DNA of 9,995 bases from Bacteroidota bacterium. Its GTDB lineage: Bacteria > Bacteroidota > Ignavibacteria > Kapaibacteriales > UBA2268. Below are positions 5,975 to 9,995 of the stretch, in pieces. The stretch is from NCBI GenBank assembly GCA_017428585.1, contig JAFRQN010000259.1:1-9995 (forward strand), in the 5' to 3' direction. The position numbers and the translations under genes are program-made. The notes under the pieces were generated by a model. That model ran no database searches. It had not been told where the DNA came from and saw nothing but the letters and a program-made list of their open reading frames with translations. Each line of letters starts with the position of its first letter. The first letter of the stretch is position 1.

Positions 5975-8326
5975 ATGATTACAAACATTATAAAAAAAGA
6001 CAATATTATTAAAAATAATTTATTTTTATTATTTATTCTTGTGTTGCTATTCAGCATAGAAACTAATAATGTTAATGCTGCTCCTGAAAAAAATACCAAG
6101 AAAAAAAGCGATGCCCATATAATGGGTCATGTTTTAAAAGCAAGCGATAAGACACACATGCCTTATGTAACGATAAAATTAAAAGGTACTCAAATTGGCG
6201 CTATTACCGATGCTACAGGACATTTTTTAATAAAAAATGTTCCTGAAGGTGATTATACAATTGTTGCTTCTTTTTTAGGTTACACGACTGAAGAAAAAAA
6301 TATAACTATAGTAAGAAATAAAACTTCTGAAGTCGAATTTTTTCTGAAAGAACAGGCTATTTCTTTTGATGAGGTTATAGTAACTTCTTCCAGAAATGAA
6401 ACATCCAGAAGAGAAGCTGCAACTATTGTAGATGTTGTAACTCCTAAAGTATTTGAGAATACAATATCAAACAATGTTGCAGAGGTTTTGAATTTTCAAT
6501 CAGGTCTGAGAGTTGAAAATACATGTCAAAATTGTGCTTGTCCTTCGCTTAGAATAAATGGTTTAGATGGACAGTATTCTCAAATTTTAATAGATACTCG
6601 TCCTATATTAAGTTCTTTAGCAAGTGTTTATGGATTAGAGCAATTACCTGTTGAAATGATAGAGCGTATAGAGGTAGTTCGTGGTGGTGGTTCTGCTTTA
6701 TTTGGTTCAACTGCTATTGGAGGTGTTGTTAATATTATTACCAAAGAACCATCGAGAAATACTTTTTCATTATCTCAAAATTATGGTCTTTATGATAACG
6801 GTACATCTTTTAGCAATTCATTGTTTAATACTTCCTTAGTTACTGATGAAGGTGATATGGGAGTATATTTATATGGTTCTATTCAAAAGAAGGATGCTTA
6901 TGATAGAGACGATGATGATTATTCAGAAATACCTCAAACTAATAATGAATCTGTAGGGTTTAGAAGTTTTTATAAATTTAGCAATTATGCTAAATTAAAA
7001 GCAGAATATCATCATATTCATGAATTTAGACGTGGTGGAAATAAAAGAGATAGAATGCCTCATGAAGCTGATATATGCGAGCAATTAGAGCATGATATAG
7101 ATGGCGGCGAAGCTGCTTTGGATTTATATTCCAAAGACTATTCTCATCATGTTAATTTATATTCGTCTTTACAGAAAATAAACCGCAATAGTTATTTTGG
7201 AACCAATCAGAATATGGATGCTTATGGACAAACGAGTGATTTGTCTTTTGTTGCTGGCGGCTATTATGGTTACGTTTTTGATAAGTGTTTATTTATGCCG
7301 TCTGAATTAATAATTGGCGCTGAATTTAATGATAATCAGCTTAATGATACTATATTGGGATATAATAGATTTATTGAACAGGAAGCTGCAAGTTATGGCT
7401 TATACTTTCAAAATGAATGGGAAAATGAAGATTTAACTTTGTTGGTAGGAGGCAGATTAGATAAACATAATAAGATTGAGAATGTTATTTTTAGTCCTCG
7501 TGTAAATGTACGTTATTCTCCTATTAAACCTTTGAGTCTAAGAGCAAGTTTTTCAACAGGATATAGAGCGCCTCAATGTTACAGCGAAGATTTGCACGTT
7601 GCTGCTGTTGGAGGAGATGTTGCTCTTATTATGATTTCTCCAGATCTAAAACCTGAATATTCTAATAGTTTTAGCGGTTCAGTAGATTATATGCAGTCAT
7701 TCGGCAATAATCAATTAAATTTGATAGCTGATGTATTTTATACTAATTTAAATGATGTATTTAGTTTAGTAGAAAAGGGAAGAGATGAACAAGGTAATTT
7801 ATTATTAGAGCGGGTGAATGAAAATGGTGCAGTAGTAAAGGGCATAAATTTAGAAGCAAAATATTCTATTTCTACAAAATTGTTGTTTGATGTTGGAACA
7901 ACAATACAAAACAGTGAATATAAGGAAGAAGTTGTGTGGTCAACAAATGAAAAGTTAAAACCTCAAACACGTATGTTTAGAACACCAGATTATTATGGGT
8001 ATTTAATAGCAACTTATACACCAACAAATCAATTAAATATATCATTATCAGCTAATTATACAGGTGAAATGTTGGTTCAACATCTTGCTGGATATATAGA
8101 TGAAGATGAAGAATTTATAACTCCTGATTTTTTTGATATAGGATTGAAAGCATCCTATGATTTTTATATAACAGATGAAGTAACGCTGCAGGTGAATTGT
8201 GCAGTTAAAAATATGCTAAATTCGTTTCAAAGCAATTTCGATCACGGATCAAATAGAGATGCAAGTTTTGTTTATGGCCCTACACTGCCAAGAACAATTT
8301 ATTTTGGTTTGAAATGTTTTATGTAA
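5975..8326 (+). CDS. TonB-dependent outer-membrane receptor, possibly for a metal or metal complex
   Basis: This is a 783-residue active transporter of the outer membrane, energised by TonB-ExbBD. In order it has a signal peptide (1 to about 35, ending NVNA), a carboxypeptidase-regulatory-like domain (about 48-126), a TonB-box-like segment DEVIVTSSR (132-140), a plug domain (about 143-258) with ERIEVVRGGGSALFGSTAIG (230-249), and a beta-barrel to the end. The barrel includes HHIHEFRRGG and GYRAPQCYSEDLHVAAVGG blocks. The last residues are YFGLKCFM, with the terminal Phe next to last. The plug carries CQNCACP (C184, C187, C189). It is shorter than typical SusC proteins (about 1000 residues) and has no SusD neighbour, so a glycan role is unlikely. 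The upstream His-rich membrane protein suggests a metal or metal-chelate substrate, but this is inference. The ATG is the first Met before the signal peptide. A terminator follows the stop. Confidence 0.93.
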   Translation: MITNIIKKDNIIKNNLFLLFILVLLFSIETNNVNAAPEKNTKKKSDAHIMGHVLKASDKTHMPYVTIKLKGTQIGAITDATGHFLIKNVPEGDYTIVASFLGYTTEEKNITIVRNKTSEVEFFLKEQAISFDEVIVTSSRNETSRREAATIVDVVTPKVFENTISNNVAEVLNFQSGLRVENTCQNCACPSLRINGLDGQYSQILIDTRPILSSLASVYGLEQLPVEMIERIEVVRGGGSALFGSTAIGGVVNIITKEPSRNTFSLSQNYGLYDNGTSFSNSLFNTSLVTDEGDMGVYLYGSIQKKDAYDRDDDDYSEIPQTNNESVGFRSFYKFSNYAKLKAEYHHIHEFRRGGNKRDRMPHEADICEQLEHDIDGGEAALDLYSKDYSHHVNLYSSLQKINRNSYFGTNQNMDAYGQTSDLSFVAGGYYGYVFDKCLFMPSELIIGAEFNDNQLNDTILGYNRFIEQEAASYGLYFQNEWENEDLTLLVGGRLDKHNKIENVIFSPRVNVRYSPIKPLSLRASFSTGYRAPQCYSEDLHVAAVGGDVALIMISPDLKPEYSNSFSGSVDYMQSFGNNQLNLIADVFYTNLNDVFSLVEKGRDEQGNLLLERVNENGAVVKGINLEAKYSISTKLLFDVGTTIQNSEYKEEVVWSTNEKLKPQTRMFRTPDYYGYLIATYTPTNQLNISLSANYTGEMLVQHLAGYIDEDEEFITPDFFDIGLKASYDFYITDEVTLQVNCAVKNMLNSFQSNFDHGSNRDASFVYGPTLPRTIYFGLKCFM

Positions 8327-8352
8327 TGTATGCAAAATATAATTTAATTATA

Positions 8353-8380
8353 AAAAAAAGGAACTTATGTTCCTTTTTTT
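8353..8380. terminator. Bidirectional intrinsic terminator between TonB receptor and nusG
   Basis: GGAAC (8360-8364) pairs with GTTCC (8369-8373) around a TTAT loop. The stem is flanked by A7 (8353-8359) and T7 (8374-8380), so either strand gives a hairpin with a T tract. It lies 27 bases after the TonB receptor stop and 36 bases beyond the nusG stop on the minus strand. The nusG transcript therefore appears to end here rather than run on into ribosomal-protein genes. Confidence 0.88.
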
Positions 8381-8416
8381 TATAAAATAAATCTTAGTGT
8401 AAACGTTAGCAATAAA

Positions 8417-8866
8417 TTAAACTTCCAATTCTACTTGTATAAAATCAAGCTCTATTGGAGTTCTTCGTCCTAATATAGCGACCTCAACTTTAAGTTTTTG
8501 TTTTTCGTTATTAACTTCTTTAATAATTCCAGAAAAACCAGTAAAAGGTCCATCTATAACTTTTACAGGATCATTTTCATTATATATTTTTTCTACAGTT
8601 GTTATATTATCGCGATTTTCTACACGTCCAAATATTCTCTCTACCTCGGATTCTTGTAATGGCGTAGGCGCATTTTTGCGGCCAACAAAATTCATTACGC
8701 CATTAATGTTTGTTATTAAATCAATTGTTTTTTTGTCAAGAATGAGTTTAATAACAACATATCCTGGTAAAAAGTTTCTTACTTTTTCTCTTCGCTTTCC
8801 ATTTTTTGTTTCGTAAACAGTTTCTAATGGTACTATAACTTCTTTAATTTTATCTTGTAATTCCAA
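8417..8866 (-). CDS. nusG: NusG, uninterrupted C-terminal 149 codons (NGN part plus KOW)
   Basis: This is the part of nusG that remains open downstream of the internal stop. Its nominal first codon is TTG at 8864-8866, which reads as an ordinary Leu within the conserved segment EIKRLELQDK, so it is a poor candidate for a natural start. The next Met is far inside the NGN domain. Visible features are NFLPGYV (31-37), the NGN end PTPLQESEVERIFGRV (68-82), and a complete KOW domain of about 98-149 with VIDGPFTGFSGIIKEVN and ILGRRTPIELDFIQVE. If translated alone it would lack the first beta strand and most of the first helix of the NGN domain, which contacts RNA polymerase. It probably could not fold as normal NusG. 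A gene caller run without homology would report only this fragment. Confidence 0.8.
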   Translation of the reverse strand: MELQDKIKEVIVPLETVYETKNGKRREKVRNFLPGYVVIKLILDKKTIDLITNINGVMNFVGRKNAPTPLQESEVERIFGRVENRDNITTVEKIYNENDPVKVIDGPFTGFSGIIKEVNNEKQKLKVEVAILGRRTPIELDFIQVELEV

Positions 8867-8983
8867 ACGTTTTATTTCGGATTATATCGCTTGTTTAACT
8901 TTATTTTCATGACCTGAAAATGTTCTTAAACAGTACCATTTGAATTCGCCATCTATATTTGTAGTTTTAACTTCTTCTTCCAT
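8417..8983 (-). pseudogene. nusG: nusG full-length frame, interrupted by in-frame TAA at codon 34
   Basis: NusG binds RNA polymerase and modulates pausing, Rho-dependent termination and transcription-translation coupling. Reading from ATG 8983, the frame gives a short acidic start, then GEFKWYCLRTFSGHENKVKQ, then AI, a TAA stop (8882-8884), and SEIKRLELQDKIKEVIVP onward. Homology to NusG (E. coli RWYVVQAFSG, then GRVATSLREHIK) runs through the stop with the same residue count on both sides, so no indel is involved. The stop replaces one residue of the first NGN helix, and a single substitution such as GAA to TAA would explain it. With that codon repaired, the protein would be 188 residues with complete NGN and KOW domains, the normal Bacteroidota length. 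TAA terminates every other gene here, so reassignment is unlikely. It may be a real nonsense mutation, readthrough or a sequencing error. The ATG lies 25 bases after the secE stop. Confidence 0.85.
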
Positions 8984-9008
8984 TTCAATATTTAGATTAT
9001 GTTATAAA

Positions 9009-9197
9009 TTAGAATAATAATTTTATTAATTCAATAACAATTTCATCTACTATAAATGTAAAAGCAGCAAATAATAGACAAACAACAATAACTACACCTG
9101 TTGATTCTTTTAATTGTTCTTTAGATGGCCATGAAACCTTTTTCATTTCTGCAGAAACTTCTCTTGCAAATTTCTTTATTTTTCCTACAAAATTCAT
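9009..9197 (-). CDS. secE: Preprotein translocase subunit SecE
   Basis: SecE is the small essential subunit of the SecYEG channel in the inner membrane, where it clamps the two halves of SecY. The 62 residues have the conserved amphipathic segment EVSAEMKKVSWPSKEQLKES (about 13-32) followed by a single membrane helix at about 33-56. This is the compact one-helix form typical of Bacteroidota, unlike the three-helix E. coli protein. The frame is intact from ATG to TAA. It lies between tRNA-Trp (43 bases upstream on the minus strand) and nusG (25 bases downstream), the classical order. No separate promoter is evident, so it is probably transcribed with the upstream tRNAs. Confidence 0.95.
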   Translation of the reverse strand: MNFVGKIKKFAREVSAEMKKVSWPSKEQLKESTGVVIVVCLLFAAFTFIVDEIVIELIKLLF

Positions 9198-9240
9198 AAC
9201 TTTTTTGTTTCGTTTTGTTTTTGATTTTACTTATTATTAG

Positions 9241-9313
9241 CACGGGCAGTAGGAATCGAACCCACAACCTACGGTTTTGGAGACCGTCACTCTACCAGTT
9301 GAGCTATACCCGT
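9241..9313 (-). tRNA. tRNA-Trp (anticodon CCA)
   Basis: The 73-base gene has acceptor ACGGGTA paired with TGCCCGT (one T-G pair), discriminator G and anticodon stem ACGGT/ACCGT around CTCCAAA, giving anticodon CCA. The T arm is GTGGG/CCTAC. G as discriminator fits bacterial tRNA-Trp. The 3' CCA is not encoded. It precedes secE as in other Bacteroidota, but the tuf gene expected just upstream is missing. Confidence 0.96.
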
Positions 9314-9357
9314 ATATTATATTACAAATTGCAAAAATTATACCATATATTTTCTCG

Positions 9358-9430
<73 letters not shown>

Positions 9431-9465
9431 ATAATTGCTTAGTATATGCTTGGTATATAGGGTAG

Positions 9466-9537
9466 AGCGGAAAACGGGACTCGAACCCGCAACCACCAGC
9501 TTGGGAAGCTGATGCTCTACCATTGAGCTACTTCCGC
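9466..9537 (-). tRNA. tRNA-Gly (anticodon CCC)
   Basis: The 72-base gene has acceptor GCGGAAG with TTTCCGC (a G-T pair at 7:66), discriminator T, anticodon stem TCAGC/GCTGG around TTCCCAA, anticodon CCC, and T arm GCGGG/CCCGT. CCC reads GGG only, which is a rare codon type in so AT-rich a sequence. The 3' CCA is not encoded. Its acceptor stem is identical to that of tRNA-Leu(GAG) at the left of the window. Confidence 0.95.
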
Positions 9538-9562
9538 ATTGGTATATTTTATAGTATATACG

Positions 9563-9635
9563 AGCTGGTGACGGGACTTGAACCTGCGGCCTAATCATTA
9601 CGAATGATTTGCTCTACCAGCTGAGCTACACCAGC
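9563..9635 (-). tRNA. tRNA-Thr (anticodon CGT), with T-stem A-C mismatch
   Basis: The 73-base gene has a perfect acceptor GCTGGTG/CACCAGC, discriminator T, and anticodon stem AATCA/TGATT around TTCGTAA, giving anticodon CGT (reads ACG). The T stem is GCAGG facing CCCGT: pair 51:63 is an A-C mismatch and 49:65 is G-T. The sister Thr(GGT) gene has a perfect T stem. The 3' CCA is not encoded. On the minus strand it is the first tRNA after the internal terminator-like hairpin. Confidence 0.93.
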
Positions 9636-9659
9636 ATATATAAATTATATATGTTTTTT

Positions 9660-9695
9660 AAAAATAAAAAAAAAGCGGTTTTTAAGATGCCGCTT
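9660..9695 (-). terminator. Intrinsic terminator inside the tRNA cluster
   Basis: On the minus strand, AAGCGG (9695-9690) pairs with CCGCTT (9678-9673) around an 11-base loop. A long T run follows (complement of the A-rich 9660-9674). It points in the direction of the tRNAs and lies between tRNA-Gly(TCC) and tRNA-Thr(CGT). It would end or attenuate the Tyr-Gly transcript, limiting read-through into Thr-Gly-Thr-Trp-secE-nusG. No convincing second promoter was found between it and tRNA-Thr(CGT). Confidence 0.7.
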
Positions 9696-9711
9696 CCAAT
9701 GTATATCTCTA

Positions 9712-9730
9712 AAGCAATTTTATATTGCTT
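9712..9730 (-). other. Hairpin directly 3' of tRNA-Gly(TCC)
   Basis: AAGCAAT (9712-9718) and ATTGCTT (9724-9730) form a perfect 7-base-pair stem with a 5-base loop, ending 1 base from the 3' end of tRNA-Gly(TCC). On the minus strand only a short T tract follows, so it is a weak terminator by itself. It may mark a tRNA 3'-trailer processing structure, or act together with the stronger terminator hairpin just beyond it. Confidence 0.45.
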
Positions 9731-9731
9731 G

Positions 9732-9803
9732 AGCGGGAGACGAGATTCGAACCCGCGACATTCTGCTTGGAAGGCAGAAACTCTACCACTGAGCTACTCC
9801 CGC
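9732..9803 (-). tRNA. tRNA-Gly (anticodon TCC)
   Basis: The 72-base gene has a perfect acceptor GCGGGAG/CTCCCGC, discriminator T, anticodon stem TCTGC/GCAGA around CTTCCAA, anticodon TCC, and T arm GCGGG/CTCGT with two G-T pairs. TCC reads GGA and, through wobble, GGG. The 3' CCA is not encoded. It lies directly downstream of tRNA-Tyr, as in the usual Bacteroidota Tyr-Gly-Thr-tuf cluster. Confidence 0.95.
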
Positions 9804-9821
9804 ATTATTTAATATATTAAG

Positions 9822-9905
9822 TGGGCAGAGAAGGATTCGAACCTCCGTAAGGCGTGGCCTAACAGATTTACAGTCTGTCCCGTTTAACCACTTCGGTATC
9901 TGCCC
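9822..9905 (-). tRNA. tRNA-Tyr (anticodon GTA)
   Basis: The 84-base class II tRNA has acceptor GGGCAGA/TCTGCCC (perfect), discriminator A, and anticodon stem ACAGA/TCTGT around CTGTAAA, giving anticodon GTA. A long variable arm contains GGC/GCC pairing, and the T loop is TTCGAAT. The 3' CCA is not encoded. It is the first gene of the minus-strand tRNA cluster, about 36 bases after the predicted transcription start. Confidence 0.96.
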
Positions 9906-9910
9906 AAAAC

Positions 9911-9935
9911 AAATTAATTAATCAATAATTAATTT
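9911..9935 (-). other. A/T inverted repeat in the tRNA cluster leader
   Basis: AAATTAATT (9911-9919) and AATTAATTT (9927-9935) are perfect inverted repeats around a 7-base spacer. They lie between the predicted transcription start (near 9940-9943) and tRNA-Tyr. It could be a leader hairpin removed by processing, or a chance product of extreme AT content. Confidence 0.3.
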
Positions 9936-9946
9936 ATATTTGAATA

Positions 9947-9977
9947 CAAACATAACACTATTTTTCAAAAAAACAAA
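9947..9977 (-). promoter_or_regulatory. Bacteroidota-type sigma-70 promoter of the Tyr-Gly tRNA cluster
   Basis: On the minus strand TTTG (9977-9974) is followed by exactly 19 bases and then TATGTTTG (9954-9947), an exact match to TTTG-N19-TAnnTTTG. The predicted start near 9940-9943 is about 36 bases upstream of tRNA-Tyr. It is the only strong promoter seen for the minus-strand tRNA-secE-nusG block. Confidence 0.75.
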
Positions 9978-9995
9978 GAAAAAAAAGAAAAAAAA

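Noticed and set aside
5975..8326. SusC-type glycan transporter
   Set aside because: At 783 residues it is too short, no SusD or glycan enzymes are nearby, and the plug and barrel motifs fit smaller TonB receptors.
8882..8884. TAA reassigned to an amino acid, or selenocysteine/pyrrolysine recoding
   Set aside because: Every gene here, including secE and nusG itself, terminates at TAA. Selenocysteine uses TGA and pyrrolysine TAG.
8866..8983. A frameshift in nusG
   Set aside because: Homology before and after the stop is in the same frame with equal residue count, so a substitution rather than an indel is the explanation.
9314..9357. Remnant of tuf between tRNA-Thr and tRNA-Trp
   Set aside because: The 44 bases show no recognisable EF-Tu coding sequence in any frame.

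Overview
The window comes from a strongly AT-rich member of the Bacteroidota, most likely Bacteroidales. Four things point there: protein families typical of the phylum (a DUF6029-type barrel, a BBP2-type porin, and a TonB-dependent receptor with an N-terminal carboxypeptidase-regulatory-like domain); protein sequences that read like Bacteroidota RimO, SecE and NusG; a tRNA/secE/nusG cluster resembling the Bacteroidota tuf locus; and two exact copies of the Bacteroidota promoter form TTTG-N19-TAnnTTTG, each in front of tRNA genes. All eight protein-coding genes end in TAA and none of the six tRNAs downstream of the promoters encodes its CCA end.

Layout. 1-1062 (+) is the 3' part of rimO, cut by the window edge. 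1082-1258 holds a complete tRNA-Leu(GAG) unit: promoter, tRNA and terminator. 1275-2306 (-) is trpS, and 2346-4031 (-) is a large outer-membrane beta-barrel gene upstream of trpS on the same strand. A divergent AT-rich gap follows. 4253-5389 (+) is a second outer-membrane barrel of the BBP2/OmpL porin type. 5441-5827 (+) is a small His-rich two-helix membrane protein with a GTG start. 5975-8326 (+) is a TonB-dependent receptor that ends at a bidirectional terminator.

The right part (8417-9977) is read on the minus strand: a promoter, then tRNA-Tyr, tRNA-Gly(TCC), an intrinsic-terminator-like hairpin, tRNA-Thr(CGT), tRNA-Gly(CCC), tRNA-Thr(GGT), tRNA-Trp, secE and nusG. It resembles the usual Bacteroidota order (Tyr-Gly-Thr-tuf-Trp-secE-nusG-rplK...), but tuf is absent between Thr and Trp, and nusG is followed directly by a convergent TonB receptor instead of rplK.

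The main surprise is nusG. The conserved reading frame begins at ATG 8983 but has an in-frame TAA at codon 34 (8882-8884), and homology continues without an indel on both sides. Two Thr tRNAs in the same segment each carry an A-C mismatch in a stem. Either this is a decaying segment or the assembly has single-base errors there. The second point of interest is the small His-rich membrane protein beside a TonB receptor with a Cys cluster in its plug, which looks like a candidate metal-uptake module. I see no CRISPR array, insertion sequence, phage gene or defence system.
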